This document shows positions 51,837 through 61,952 of a stretch of 64,000 nucleotides of DNA, in pieces (the stretch's first letter is position 1; each line of letters opens with the position of its first letter). A model generated the notes under the pieces. That model made no database searches. It worked only from the letters and a program-made list of their open reading frames with translations, and was not told where the DNA came from. The translations under genes were made by a program, and so were the position numbers. This DNA is from Arthrobacter citreus (lineage in GTDB: Bacteria; Bacillota; Bacilli; Bacillales; Bacillaceae_G). The stretch is from NCBI GenBank assembly GCA_013200995.1, contig CP053688.1:1922001-1986000 (forward strand), in the 5' to 3' direction.

Positions 51837-53117
51837 TTAATCCCATAAATATTTAAAAATGCTTTTAACTTTACTCATGACGCGCTCTTCATCCTGCTGT
51901 TTTGGTTTTGTATTTGAATTTGAAACAGCCACAGGTTTTCGTTCATTTGATTCGAATGCAATATTAGAGCTAAGTTTTTTTCCACGCATTTTTGATTTAT
52001 AAAAAGCATACTTAATTAATCCAACGCCAGTAATGTATTGAGGTTCTCTAACACCGATATAGTCTGGTGTAGCTACCCTTACATTATTTTTAAATACTTT
52101 TTGAGCTAGATCGATTACACCTGTCATTGTAACAGTTCCTCCAGTTAGTACAAAACCACCTGGTAAATTGTTACCTCTCATTCTTACAAGTTCATTTTGA
52201 ACCATTATGAAGATTTCTTCTAATCTAGCTTCAATTATGTCAGAAATTTCTTGCTGACTGAATTGTTGATGCTGCTCACTGCCCATGATTGGTACACTAA
52301 GTACTTCTTCGGATAATGCAGTATCATAAAAAGCATGTCCGAATTTCACTTTAATTTTTTCAGCATCATCTGTGGATGTTTTTAGACCGATTGATATATC
52401 TTTTGTAATATGTTCTCCTCCAACTGGTAAAACCGAAGTCGCTATCAAAACGCCTTCTCTAAAAAGAGAAATTGAAGTTGAACCTCCACCAATATCAACT
52501 AGTGCCACACCTAAATTTTTCTCATCCTGCTTTAATGCGATCGTACTTGCAGCCATAGGTTGTAGACATATATCTGTTACTTCTAACCCCGCTCTTTCGA
52601 CACAACGAAGTATATTATGTACAAGTGTTCTCGAACCGGTAATTAATGTACCCTCCATCTCAAGTCGTACACCAATCATTCCTCTTGGGTCTTTTACCTC
52701 AGAAAGGCCATCTACAATGTATTCATGTGGAACAACATCGATAATTTCTCTTTCAGGTGGTATTGAGATTACTTGAGCCTGATCCATTACCCTTAAAACA
52801 TCTTCATTGTCAATTTCTTTATTTTCCTTCGAAACTGCGACTACGCCGTTAGTACTAATTAACTGCACTTGATTAGCACTAACCCCTACAATTACTTTGT
52901 CAATATGAATGCCAACCATTCTTTCTGCTTGATCAATTGCTTTTTTGATTGATTTGACTGTTTCATCTATATCAACTATTGATCCACGTTTTAATCCAGA
53001 AGATTTAACATTCCCCACTCCAATAATATTAAGAGTGTCGTTAACTAGTTCTCCTATGATTACTTTTATTGTTGAAGTTCCAACGTCAAGACTCACATAG
53101 ATCTCATTGCTGTTCAT
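51837..53117 (-). CDS. ftsA: Cell division protein FtsA
   Basis: 426 residues of the actin/Hsp70 fold: SLDVGTSTIKVIIGEL (phosphate 1), DIGGGSTSISLF (phosphate 2) and GGFVLTGGTVTM (adenosine). The C-terminal amphipathic helix VMSKVKSIFKYLW anchors it in the membrane. It tethers FtsZ. GGAGG precedes the ATG. The ylxW, ylxX and sbp genes found upstream in B. subtilis are not present. Confidence 0.96.
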   Translation of the reverse strand: MNSNEIYVSLDVGTSTIKVIIGELVNDTLNIIGVGNVKSSGLKRGSIVDIDETVKSIKKAIDQAERMVGIHIDKVIVGVSANQVQLISTNGVVAVSKENKEIDNEDVLRVMDQAQVISIPPEREIIDVVPHEYIVDGLSEVKDPRGMIGVRLEMEGTLITGSRTLVHNILRCVERAGLEVTDICLQPMAASTIALKQDEKNLGVALVDIGGGSTSISLFREGVLIATSVLPVGGEHITKDISIGLKTSTDDAEKIKVKFGHAFYDTALSEEVLSVPIMGSEQHQQFSQQEISDIIEARLEEIFIMVQNELVRMRGNNLPGGFVLTGGTVTMTGVIDLAQKVFKNNVRVATPDYIGVREPQYITGVGLIKYAFYKSKMRGKKLSSNIAFESNERKPVAVSNSNTKPKQQDEERVMSKVKSIFKYLWD

Positions 53118-53340
53118 GATGGCACCTCCTTTTTCTCTCTATCTATTATAATCGAACATCAATTCATTCTTTAATATCATATATGACATCTATTCAACAT
53201 TTACAGGGTTTTTCCTCTTTTTTAATTTTGATTTTTCATAATCTTTTTAATTTTTTTCATCATTCTTTATTAACTACTAGTCTACACTAACATAAAAAGA
53301 TAAAAAAGACTTGAACGTACATTTTACTAATTATAAAAGG
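53118..53340. other. Intergenic region between divIB and ftsA
   Basis: 223 bases, very AT-rich. It occupies the site of ylxW-ylxX-sbp of B. subtilis. On the minus strand a TATAAT about 33 bases before ftsA could be a -10; the matching -35 is weak. Confidence 0.45.
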
Positions 53341-54108
53341 CTAATTTGAGCCATTTTCACTATCTGCACTATAAGGTGAAAAGTACGCTCCAACTTCTAA
53401 GTGTATTACCCCTTTTTGATCTTTAGGTATTGACTTTAAAATTAGTGGGTAGTTTGACATCTTATTAGAGAATTTTCTTATGGTAGTTTTGACTTCATAC
53501 CCTTCATTCGTAAAGAGTGTAATTAATAATGGGTCATCACTACTTGGCGTATAATCTATTTCAGAAATTGAATGAAATATGCTCGTTGGCATTTTTTTCA
53601 ATTCTGCAGCCATTTCCTGTAGTTCATCACCTTGTTTCCAACCAATTAATTCGGGAACGATCGTATTTCCTAGTGAATTTTTCGCTTCAATAAGTACGCC
53701 ACTTTCTAATAACAAATGTTTTTTCCCGTTGAATATAGCCTGTCCTACTGGTTGAAATTCTTTTACGTCGATTTCAACTTTGTTTGGGAATCGCTTATGC
53801 ACGACAACTGTTCTAATTGTATTTTGGCTTTCAAGTCTTTCTTCAACCAACCTAGACCTAATTGTCAAAAAGTTATCATTAATGCTTAAATCGGCTAATT
53901 TTTCAATTTCTTTATCAGAATAGAGATGATTACCATTAATGACTAAATTAATTTTTGAACCAATTGATGTTTGGAAATACAATACACATAAAAGCAAAGA
54001 AAAAAACAAAAGAATTGTCACAAGTAATCGCATATTAACTTTTTTACGTTTTTTATTACGCAAAACAGGCACACGGTCTTCTAAACTAATAATCTTATTT
54101 TCATGCAT
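53341..54108 (-). CDS. divIB: Cell division protein DivIB (FtsQ)
   Basis: 255 residues from the ATG at 54108 (GGAGG upstream). A basic cytoplasmic tail (about 1-25) leads to one membrane helix (about 26-46), a POTRA domain (LVINGNHLYSDKEIEKLADL onward, about 52-120) and the beta domain. With DivIC and FtsL it forms the subcomplex that couples septal synthesis to the ring. It may be read from its own promoter, since a terminator lies between murB and it. Confidence 0.93.
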   Translation of the reverse strand: MHENKIISLEDRVPVLRNKKRKKVNMRLLVTILLFFSLLLCVLYFQTSIGSKINLVINGNHLYSDKEIEKLADLSINDNFLTIRSRLVEERLESQNTIRTVVVHKRFPNKVEIDVKEFQPVGQAIFNGKKHLLLESGVLIEAKNSLGNTIVPELIGWKQGDELQEMAAELKKMPTSIFHSISEIDYTPSSDDPLLITLFTNEGYEVKTTIRKFSNKMSNYPLILKSIPKDQKGVIHLEVGAYFSPYSADSENGSN

Positions 54109-54183
54109 AATTATGCCTCCATTATCAATGTTCAACTAAAAATTCCTTTTTCATTACGTTTGCTTAAGAAGTAATTCAAGAAT

Positions 54184-54217
54184 AATAAAAAATAGAACAG
54201 CAAATGAATGCCATTCT
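54184..54217 (-). terminator. Probable terminator after murB
   Basis: On the minus strand AGAATGGCA and TGCTGTTCT pair (two G-U pairs) around TTCATT and are followed by ATTTTTT. Confidence 0.6.
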
Positions 54218-54278
54218 ATCTTGGGCATCATATGCTATTGTAAATTATAGCATATAATTTGGTTAGTTTAGAAGAAAC

Positions 54279-55187
54279 TTACAATTTTTTCCCAACTATT
54301 TCTACTTCTGTTTCAAGTTGGACATTAAATTTTTCTAATATAGTTTTCTTGATAAATGCTATTAAGTCAAGAACGTCTTTTGAAGTAGCATTTCCAGCAT
54401 TAACGATAAAGTTGCCATGCATTTCTGAAACTTTAGCTCCACCAATTTGATAACCTTTTAACTCTGCACGTTCAATTAAATTTCCAGCGTACTGAGGTAG
54501 TGGGTTACGGAAAATACTACCAGCACATGGATAATTCCATGGTTGTGTTTCTCTGCGATAATCTTTATTTTTTTGCATTAATGCAGTTGAAGCTTCCTTC
54601 GAACCTTCTTGAAGTTGAAGTTCTGCTTCGATAACGAACCCTTTACGCTTATGTTGTAAAACTGAAGTTCGGTAAGAAAAATCTAGTTCTTCATTAGTTA
54701 ACCATTCAAATTTTCCATCAGGAAATAAAATATGTGCTCTAGCTGTAATTTTCGAAAAATCAGATTGGTGTGCGCCCGCATTCATATAGACTGCGCCACC
54801 AACGCTACCTGGAATACCACTTGCAAATTCTAATCCAGATAAACCTTTTCTACTTAATTGAGTAGCTAAACGAATAACGGAATAACCCGCACCTACAATT
54901 ACTTTTGTTCCATCTACGTCGATATGGTCTAAGCAATCACTTATTTTAATTACGACACCTTCAATACCTTGATCTGAGACAAGTAAATTTGATCCTCTTC
55001 CGATCACAGTTACATTAATTCCATGTTCAATTGCAAGGTTGATAATCTCTTTAATTTCATTCACAGTTTTTGGAATGACCAAATACTCCGCTGGTCCTCC
55101 AATTTTCATCGTCGTATGATTTGCTAAAGGCTCATTTATTAGAAGACTCGAGTCATTTAATACTTCCTTTAATTTTGATTCAAACAT
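54279..55187 (-). CDS. murB: UDP-N-acetylenolpyruvoylglucosamine reductase
   Basis: 302 residues of the type IIb family. FAD-binding motifs are [11 protein letters not shown] (near 61) and [20 protein letters not shown] (near 117-136); catalytic residues are in FSYRTSVL and SIFRNP with a late Glu in [10 protein letters not shown]. It reduces enolpyruvyl-UDP-GlcNAc to UDP-MurNAc. Located downstream of murG with 76 bases between, as in B. subtilis. Confidence 0.96.
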   Translation of the reverse strand: MFESKLKEVLNDSSLLINEPLANHTTMKIGGPAEYLVIPKTVNEIKEIINLAIEHGINVTVIGRGSNLLVSDQGIEGVVIKISDCLDHIDVDGTKVIVGAGYSVIRLATQLSRKGLSGLEFASGIPGSVGGAVYMNAGAHQSDFSKITARAHILFPDGKFEWLTNEELDFSYRTSVLQHKRKGFVIEAELQLQEGSKEASTALMQKNKDYRRETQPWNYPCAGSIFRNPLPQYAGNLIERAELKGYQIGGAKVSEMHGNFIVNAGNATSKDVLDLIAFIKKTILEKFNVQLETEVEIVGKKL

Positions 55188-55263
55188 TCGATTTATTTCC
55201 CCCTTTAGCTTATAGTTTCCTCTGATACATTTTTATTTTATTTCGAACTTGTTCGTGCAAGTT

Positions 55264-56355
55264 CTACTTACTTATTTCCTCTAATACGTTAACTAGTTTT
55301 TTTGCAGCATCCGGTACACCAATTTGTAAAGATGCATTTTTCATCTCTTCAAGTTTAATAGGATTTAGTAATACTTTTTCAATTTCATTTACTAAATATT
55401 CACTATTAAAGTTTTTTTCCAATATAACAATTGCCGCACCGTTTTTCTCAAGTGACCTAGCATTTACTTCTTGATGATTATTCGTTACATACGGACTTGG
55501 TATTAATATACTCGGTTTTCCTAATGCGGTTAACTCTGCTAAAGTAGTAGCTCCTGCTCTTGAGACAACTAAGTCTACTTCTCTCAAAACTTCCGGCATA
55601 TTATGTAAAAATGGTTTAACGACCACATTACTCGGGTTCCCGACTTTATTTACTTCCTCAATAACAGAATCATAGTGTACTTCTCCAGTAACATAAATCA
55701 TTTGATAATCTTTTTCACCTAATTGATTTACACTTTTTAGAAAAGCTTGATGAATCGGTCTTGCTCCTCTAGAACCACCAACAATTAGAACAGTACGTTT
55801 ACCTGATTCTAATCCTAACGATTCTAATATTGTAGGGTTCGAGTTTCCAAGTACTTCAGAAGCTCTTGGGTTACCTGTGAATACTACTTTTTCTTTATCA
55901 AAGTATTCAGCAACCTCTTCAAAACAGATTGCAACTTTGGTTACATAACGATTTAAAAACTTATTAGTTAATCCCGGTATACTATTTTGTTCATGGATTA
56001 CTGTTGGAATACCGAGTTTTGCTGCAGCATAAACAACAGGTCCACAAACGTATCCTCCCGTACCTACAACAACATCCGGTTTAAATTCACGAATTATTTT
56101 TTTACTATCTGATACACCTTTTAAGAATCGATAGATTGTTTTAAAGTTCTCTAATGATAAACTTCTTTTGAATCCTGTAATTACAATAGATTTAAAAGGT
56201 ATGTTTGCTTTAGAGACAATTCCTTTTTCTAATCCATTTTCTGTACCAACATATAAACATTCTACATTGGAATCTTGTTTTTTTAACTCTTTAATTAGCG
56301 CAAGTGCTGGATAAATATGACCACCAGTACCCCCACCACTAACTAAAATTTTCAT
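55264..56355 (-). CDS. murG: Lipid II-forming N-acetylglucosaminyltransferase MurG
   Basis: 363 residues, GT28 family with two Rossmann lobes. Visible are [10 protein letters not shown] (8-17), [11 protein letters not shown] (near 96) and [11 protein letters not shown] (near 193), plus [22 protein letters not shown] in the C-lobe. It adds GlcNAc to lipid I on the inner membrane face. AGGAGG precedes the ATG. It is separated from spoVE by a terminator and a repeat array, so it needs its own promoter; a TATAAT at 56415-56410 is a likely -10. Confidence 0.96.
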   Translation of the reverse strand: MKILVSGGGTGGHIYPALALIKELKKQDSNVECLYVGTENGLEKGIVSKANIPFKSIVITGFKRSLSLENFKTIYRFLKGVSDSKKIIREFKPDVVVGTGGYVCGPVVYAAAKLGIPTVIHEQNSIPGLTNKFLNRYVTKVAICFEEVAEYFDKEKVVFTGNPRASEVLGNSNPTILESLGLESGKRTVLIVGGSRGARPIHQAFLKSVNQLGEKDYQMIYVTGEVHYDSVIEEVNKVGNPSNVVVKPFLHNMPEVLREVDLVVSRAGATTLAELTALGKPSILIPSPYVTNNHQEVNARSLEKNGAAIVILEKNFNSEYLVNEIEKVLLNPIKLEEMKNASLQIGVPDAAKKLVNVLEEISK

Positions 56356-56409
56356 AAAGATCCTCCTAAATTACAAAACATAAAATTACTTAAAACAGTT
56401 TAAGTAGTT

Positions 56410-56415
56410 ATTATA
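56410..56415 (-). promoter_or_regulatory. Possible -10 element of murG
   Basis: TATAAT on the minus strand, about 55 bases before the murG ATG. The -35 region (TAGAAT at 17 bases) is weak, so this is tentative. Confidence 0.45.
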
Positions 56416-56650
56416 CCAATATTATCACTATCATTCTAATTGTTTTTTCTTTAAAAATAAAGAAACTCACGATTCAATGGCAGAAATCAAGTGTTATGGT
56501 GATGATTTAATAAAGGGTCCGCAAGAAAATGAGGATTAGTTGAGGGTTTTTTTTCCTTTTATTGAATAGCGTTTACTTTATTCCAAAGTTTACTGCGTAT
56601 TGCATCGATTATTGTTTGGTTTGAATATAGAGACACCTGAAAAAGTACTA

Positions 56651-56770
56651 TATCAACCTATTTTAGTATTTTATCAATGAGAACTTGTGATATATCAACG
56701 AGAATTTGTGATTTATCAATGGAGTTCACAGCTTTATCAATATAGTTCACTTTGTGTTCGGTTTTATCAA
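56651..56770. repeat. Array of five to six imperfect 21-bp repeats
   Basis: The core TATCAA starts at 56651, 56672, 56693, 56714 and 56735, exactly 21 bases apart, with a sixth at 56765. Between cores the text is variable but keeps GAGAANTTGTG or TAGTTCAC-like parts. It lies about 50 bases beyond the spoVE terminator. Confidence 0.8.
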
Positions 56771-56823
56771 TAATCTGTTAAACACTTACATTTGGAGATT
56801 CTTTGTTAGTCGCTCTACTAAAT

Positions 56824-56873
56824 AAAAAGAGGTTGTCTCATAAGTGCTTTGACTTATGGGACAACCCCTTTTT
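56824..56873. terminator. Terminator after spoVE
   Basis: Arms AAAAAGAGGTTGTCTCATAA and its near complement (with one mismatch) around a short loop, with T runs on both strands. It starts 20 bases after the spoVE stop. Confidence 0.87.
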
Positions 56874-56893
56874 CCAATTTTTTGTCGGTCTTA

Positions 56894-57997
56894 TTAAGAG
56901 CGAGCATGTCTACTAATATTCAATAATACTCCAACTGCTAATAACATTAAGGTTAATGACGAACCACCGTAGCTTAAAAATGGTAATGTAATCCCTGTAA
57001 CAGGCATTAAACCTATTACAACACCTATGTTGATCATTACCTGTATTGCAATCATTGAGACAATTCCTACCGCTAAAAAAGTACCGAATAAATCAGGTGC
57101 ACTTAAGGCAATTCTAATCCCTCTCCAAAGTAATAAAGAGAATAATAAAATGACAAAAGATCCACCAATAAATCCTAACTCTTCTGATAGAATGGCAAAA
57201 ATAAAATCAGTTTGTGGCTCTGGCAAGTACATAAATTTCTGTCTACTTTGTCCTAATCCTAAACCGAATAATCCACCTGGTCCAATTGCATATAGCGATT
57301 GGATAATTTGAAATCCTGTACCTAATGGATCTGACCATGGATCTAAAAATGAAGTAATCCTTTTAATTCGATAAGGAGCAGAGGCAATCAAGGCAACAAA
57401 ACCTGCAACCCCGACAATACCTAAACTCATAAAATGAGATATTCTTGCTCCGGCTACAAATATTATGATTACACATGTTCCTACCATTACAGTACCTGTT
57501 CCTAAATCCGGTTGAAGCATAATTAAACCAAATGCAAGGAATACTAGTCCTAATGTCGGTACTAGTCCTTTTTTAAAGGAAGTAATATTCTTCTGATTAT
57601 CAGCTAAGTATTTTGATAGAAACACCATCATACCAAGCTTCATAAACTCAGAAGGCTGAATAGAGAATGCACCAATACCGATCCAGCTTCGTGCACCACC
57701 TCGTACTAAACCAATTCCTGGAACTAGTACAAGTACCAACAAGATAAAACAAGCGATTAATATTTTTTTTGCATGTGTTCTGAAAAGCCAGTAGTCAATA
57801 TTTGAAACTACAAACATCCCCACTACTCCAACCCCAGCAAATAGTAATTGCCGCTTAGCAAAAAAGAACGAATCATGAAACTTATAAGATGCCCATATTG
57901 CACTAGCACTGTAAACCATAATCATACCTACTGTTAATAATGATAGCGTAACTAGAACAAGAATCATGTCAGGACTATTTTTTTTCTTTGTTGGCAC
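56894..57997 (-). CDS. spoVE: SEDS-family peptidoglycan polymerase SpoVE
   Basis: 367 residues, about ten membrane helices. SEDS features are the large loop with WIGIGAFSIQPSEFMKLGMM and the later PEPQTDFIFAILSEELGFIGG with the conserved Glu/Asp. It polymerises spore cortex glycan from lipid II with SpoVD. It follows murD by 35 bases and could equally be called an FtsW homologue, but its place beside murD, murG and spoVD supports SpoVE. Confidence 0.92.
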   Translation of the reverse strand: MPTKKKNSPDMILVLVTLSLLTVGMIMVYSASAIWASYKFHDSFFFAKRQLLFAGVGVVGMFVVSNIDYWLFRTHAKKILIACFILLVLVLVPGIGLVRGGARSWIGIGAFSIQPSEFMKLGMMVFLSKYLADNQKNITSFKKGLVPTLGLVFLAFGLIMLQPDLGTGTVMVGTCVIIIFVAGARISHFMSLGIVGVAGFVALIASAPYRIKRITSFLDPWSDPLGTGFQIIQSLYAIGPGGLFGLGLGQSRQKFMYLPEPQTDFIFAILSEELGFIGGSFVILLFSLLLWRGIRIALSAPDLFGTFLAVGIVSMIAIQVMINIGVVIGLMPVTGITLPFLSYGGSSLTLMLLAVGVLLNISRHARS

Positions 57998-58032
57998 TTT
58001 AAATACACCTCAACTTTTGAATTAAACAAGCC

Positions 58033-59385
58033 TTACATTAATTTATGCACTGCTTGTATAAATTTATTACCACGTTCTTCAAAAGTCTTAAATTGATCCC
58101 AGCTTGCACAAGCAGGTGACAGTAAAATAATATCTCCAACTTCTGAATGAGCGAATGCTTCATTTACAGCATCTTCAACATTATCAACCGATTTTACTAC
58201 TTTCATTCCTGCTTTTTCTGCGGATTCAATTAATTTCTTAGCTGTTTCACCATAAGTGACCATTTTTTTTACATTTTTAAAATAAGGAATTAAATCATCA
58301 AAGCTATTTCCACGATCTAATCCACCAGCAATTAATATGACTGGTTTTTCAAAAGAAGAAATTGCTTTTTGTGTCGCTAAAATATTTGTAGCTTTTGAAT
58401 CATTATAGAATTTTCTCTTATCTATTTCAGTTACATACTGAAGTCGGTGTTCCACCCCAGTAAAAGTTGTTAAAACCTTTTCAATCGCTTCATTTTCAAC
58501 ATCTAGAAGCTTTGAAATTGCGACTGCAGCTAATATATTTTCTAAATTATGTTTACCAGGTAAGACGATTTTTCCAAGTTCAATAACTTTTTTCTCTTTA
58601 AAATAAATAAAGCCATTTTGAACATATGCGCCATCTTGGACGATTTTTGTTGAAGAGAATGGAATTATTTTCGCTCTAATTTGAGAAGCCATACCCATTA
58701 CATGTTCATCATCAAAATTAACAACTGCAAAATCGTTCTCAGTTTGATTTTTAAATATGTTAGCTTTTGCTTTAATATACTCATCTTTTGTACCATGATA
58801 GTCCAAATGAGCTTCAAATATATTTGTAATTAATGATATTTTCGGACGGAAAACCTCGATCCCCATTAACTGAAATGAGGAAAGCTCGGTAACAATGATA
58901 TTATCTTCATTTGCTTTTTCTGCAACTTCACACGCAACTGTCCCTATATTTCCTGCTACTAATGGTTTCTTATTTCCTTCTTGTAACATATTTAATGCCA
59001 AAGTTGTAGTTGTTGTCTTCCCATTAGATCCTGTAATTCCAATGAATGGTGCTTCACTTATTAAATAAGCAAGCTCTATTTCTGTATAAATCGGAATATT
59101 ACGCTTTAATGCTTCAATTAATAATGGATTTGTATAAGGTATTCCTGGATTTTTAACGATGCAAACTGGTTGATCATCAAGTAATGATACAGGATGTTCT
59201 CCGCAAACTACGTTAAATCCTTCACTTTTTAATTTTTGAGCAATTTCATTTTGTTCAAATGGAGTACGGTCATTAACTGTGACCGTTGCTCCTAACTTTT
59301 TTAATAAATGACTTGCAGCATAACCGCTTTTTGCCATACCTAAAACTAATACTTTTTTATCTTGAAAATTCTTCACGTTTTTCAA
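58033..59385 (-). CDS. murD: UDP-N-acetylmuramoylalanine-D-glutamate ligase
   Basis: 450 residues, Mur ligase fold. ATP loop [12 protein letters not shown] (near 115), central [13 protein letters not shown] and C-terminal [10 protein letters not shown] are visible, with the UDP-binding first domain starting [10 protein letters not shown]. It adds D-Glu to UDP-MurNAc-L-Ala. Its ATG lies directly after the mraY stop with no gap. Confidence 0.96.
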   Translation of the reverse strand: MKNVKNFQDKKVLVLGMAKSGYAASHLLKKLGATVTVNDRTPFEQNEIAQKLKSEGFNVVCGEHPVSLLDDQPVCIVKNPGIPYTNPLLIEALKRNIPIYTEIELAYLISEAPFIGITGSNGKTTTTTLALNMLQEGNKKPLVAGNIGTVACEVAEKANEDNIIVTELSSFQLMGIEVFRPKISLITNIFEAHLDYHGTKDEYIKAKANIFKNQTENDFAVVNFDDEHVMGMASQIRAKIIPFSSTKIVQDGAYVQNGFIYFKEKKVIELGKIVLPGKHNLENILAAVAISKLLDVENEAIEKVLTTFTGVEHRLQYVTEIDKRKFYNDSKATNILATQKAISSFEKPVILIAGGLDRGNSFDDLIPYFKNVKKMVTYGETAKKLIESAEKAGMKVVKSVDNVEDAVNEAFAHSEVGDIILLSPACASWDQFKTFEERGNKFIQAVHKLM

Positions 59386-60360
59386 TTACATCCACACCTC
59401 GATATAGATTCCTACTAATGCAAAAAGCAATCCAACAAACCAAAATGTTACAACTACACGCCACTCAGACCATCCAGATAATTCATAATGATGGTGCAAA
59501 GGACTCATCTTAAATACTCTTTTACCAGTTGCTTTAAAAGATGCAACTTGGATCATTACTGAAAGTGTTTCAATAACAAAAATACCTCCAATAACAACAA
59601 GTAAAATTTCTAAATGAGTAACGATCGCGATTGCAGCTAATGCTCCACCTAATGCTAATGAACCTGTATCCCCCATAAAAACCTTTGCTGGGTGTGCATT
59701 AAATACTAAGAAACCTAGTACAGCTCCTACAACTGCAATTGAAAATATTGCAACATCAAGCTGGTGTTGGTTGTAAGCAAGAACTGCATATGCACCAAAC
59801 GCGATTGCAGCTGTACCTGATACAAGGCCATCTAATCCATCTGTTAAATTTACTGCGTTTGAAGTACCAACTAACATAAAGATGATTAATAAAACATAAA
59901 TAAAGCCTAAATCAAATGAATAATTCGTCCCTGGGATTGATATAGACGTAGAGACTCCCATTGCACGGATTGCGAAAAATACAATGATAGAGACTATTAC
60001 TTGGCAAATGAATTTTTGTTTAGAAGTTAATCCTAGATTTCTTTTTTTAACAACTTTGATATAGTCATCTAAAAATCCAATTACTCCAAAACAGATTGTG
60101 ACAAATAATAATACATATGTACGTGTTGATAAAACATCAAAATACATAGAAATTAAAAGTGCAGATAAACTTAAAGCAATTAATATGATAATTCCACCCA
60201 TTGTTGGGGTTCCGGATTTCTTTTTATGAGATTGTGGACCTTCGTCACGGATACTCTGTCCAAATTTAAGTTTTCTTAAGTACGGTATAAAAATAGGCGA
60301 TAAAATGACTGCAATGATAAATGCTGTAATCATAGCAACTAAAATTGACGGTTCTAGCAT
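59386..60360 (-). CDS. mraY: Phospho-N-acetylmuramoyl-pentapeptide transferase
   Basis: 324 residues with about ten membrane helices. Catalytic motifs are FLDDYIKV (DD near 94), [12 protein letters not shown] (near 168) and the [12 protein letters not shown] loop near 285. It makes lipid I on undecaprenyl phosphate. Read between murE and murD; the gap to murE contains the 35-bp palindrome. Confidence 0.97.
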   Translation of the reverse strand: MLEPSILVAMITAFIIAVILSPIFIPYLRKLKFGQSIRDEGPQSHKKKSGTPTMGGIIILIALSLSALLISMYFDVLSTRTYVLLFVTICFGVIGFLDDYIKVVKKRNLGLTSKQKFICQVIVSIIVFFAIRAMGVSTSISIPGTNYSFDLGFIYVLLIIFMLVGTSNAVNLTDGLDGLVSGTAAIAFGAYAVLAYNQHQLDVAIFSIAVVGAVLGFLVFNAHPAKVFMGDTGSLALGGALAAIAIVTHLEILLVVIGGIFVIETLSVMIQVASFKATGKRVFKMSPLHHHYELSGWSEWRVVVTFWFVGLLFALVGIYIEVWM

Positions 60361-60443
60361 TATGCGCCCTCCTTTCTAAAGCTGTGTTTGTTTACTTAAT
60401 AGTTTAATTCTTTTATACGGAATTATGAAAGCAATTTTTCACA

Positions 60444-60478
60444 TTACAAAGAAGAGGATACTATCCTCTTCTTTGTAA
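60444..60478. repeat. Perfect 35-bp palindrome at the murE stop codon
   Basis: Two exact 17-base arms (TTACAAAGAAGAGGATA and its complement) around a single central base at 60461. The murE TAG stop lies at the centre. No T run follows on the minus strand (AATGTGAAAAATTGC), so it is not a classic terminator. Confidence 0.85.
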
Positions 60479-61927
60479 AATTGCTTCTTTAGCTTCTTCA
60501 ACATCATCAAAATGTGAAACATTCGTTCCAATTATTTGATATGTCTCATGACCTTTACCTGCAATAACTATAATATCATGTTTTTGCGCATTTTGAATCG
60601 CAAATGTTATAGCTTTTTTACGATCTTCTATTACCGTTATATTATTATGCTCTAATCCACGTTTCATGTCTTCTAAAATTAAATTTGGATCTTCAGTTCT
60701 TGGATTATCAGATGTAAAGATTGCTTTTGTTGAAAGATCTGCTGCAATTTTACCCATTAGAGGGCGCTTTGTTCGATCACGATCTCCTCCACAGCCAACA
60801 ACAGTATAAATATCATTTTTTGCAAATTGTTTTACGGTATTTAATACATTTTCTAAACTATCAGGTGTATGAGCGTAATCTACAATAACTGTAAATTCTT
60901 GGCCTGCGTTAACTGCTTGAAAACGTCCAGGTACACCTTCAATTGTTGAGACTGCGTCTAAAATCGTGCCAATTTCAATATTTAATGCGATTCCAGCACC
61001 AATTGCTGCTAACACATTGTATACATTAAAGGTACCAATTAACTTCATTTCTACAACATATTGCTTATTTAAGAAATGTAGAGTGAATCTTGTTCCAGCA
61101 TTCGTTAATTCAATTTCATCTGCAAATAAATCCGCTTCCTTACTTAAGCCATAAGTTATTAGATTTGCTTGCGTAAACTTCATATATTCATCCGAAGCAG
61201 GATCATCATTATTTAGAATTGCAAATTTAGTTTTTTGTGCTACAAAACTATTACCTAATTGAGAGAATAATAAGCCTTTAGCCTTTTTATATTCTTCCAT
61301 CGTTCCATGATAGTCTAAGTGATCTTGTGATAGATTTGTAAAAACAGCGATATCATATTCACAACCATGGACACGACCTAAATGCAATGCATGTGATGAA
61401 ACTTCCATTACTGCCGTATCAACATCAGCTTCTACCATTTTGGCAAACATTGATTGTAGAGTTAAACTATCAGGAGTTGTGTTTTTTGTTTCAAAAACTT
61501 CTTCGCCAATTTTCATGCCAATTGTGCCGATTACACCCGTTTTTTTCTTATTATTTTTTACAATTTCTTCGATAATATATGAAGTCGTTGTTTTACCATT
61601 CGTACCAGTAATACCAACTAAATTTAATTTATTTGTTGGATTTCCATAAAATGCATTCCCAATTACAGCCATTGAGCGATTAGTGTCTTTTACATAAGCA
61701 ACCGGGACGCTTGATTCGATTGGTTTTTGTGCAAGTATTGCTACTGCTCCCTTTTCAATCGCTTGATTAACATATTGATGTCCATCAACTGTATATCCTT
61801 CGATACAGATGAATAAATAACCCGGCTTAACATTTCTTGAATCCATTTCAACTCCAGTGATCTCCGGATTTTCCGATGGAAGATTCACTAAAGGATTTAA
61901 TCTTGATAGTAAAGTATGAAGTTTCAT
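60461..61927 (-). CDS. murE: UDP-MurNAc-L-Ala-D-Glu:meso-diaminopimelate ligase
   Basis: 488 residues, Mur ligase fold. ATP loop [12 protein letters not shown] (105-116), EVSSHAL (175-181) and the C-terminal DNPR (407-410) are present; DNPR is the signature of enzymes that add meso-diaminopimelate rather than lysine, so this organism has mDAP peptidoglycan. It is 25 bases downstream of spoVD and precedes mraY. Confidence 0.96.
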   Translation of the reverse strand: MKLHTLLSRLNPLVNLPSENPEITGVEMDSRNVKPGYLFICIEGYTVDGHQYVNQAIEKGAVAILAQKPIESSVPVAYVKDTNRSMAVIGNAFYGNPTNKLNLVGITGTNGKTTTSYIIEEIVKNNKKKTGVIGTIGMKIGEEVFETKNTTPDSLTLQSMFAKMVEADVDTAVMEVSSHALHLGRVHGCEYDIAVFTNLSQDHLDYHGTMEEYKKAKGLLFSQLGNSFVAQKTKFAILNNDDPASDEYMKFTQANLITYGLSKEADLFADEIELTNAGTRFTLHFLNKQYVVEMKLIGTFNVYNVLAAIGAGIALNIEIGTILDAVSTIEGVPGRFQAVNAGQEFTVIVDYAHTPDSLENVLNTVKQFAKNDIYTVVGCGGDRDRTKRPLMGKIAADLSTKAIFTSDNPRTEDPNLILEDMKRGLEHNNITVIEDRKKAITFAIQNAQKHDIIVIAGKGHETYQIIGTNVSHFDDVEEAKEAILQRRG

Positions 61928-61952
61928 AGTAATTCCTTTCGTATTAACTAAA

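Larger units (their letters stand above)
56356..56893. other. Unusually long spoVE-murG intergenic region
   Basis: 538 bases. It contains, in the direction of transcription, the spoVE terminator, a 21-bp repeat array and the putative murG promoter. No gene seen. Confidence 0.7.
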
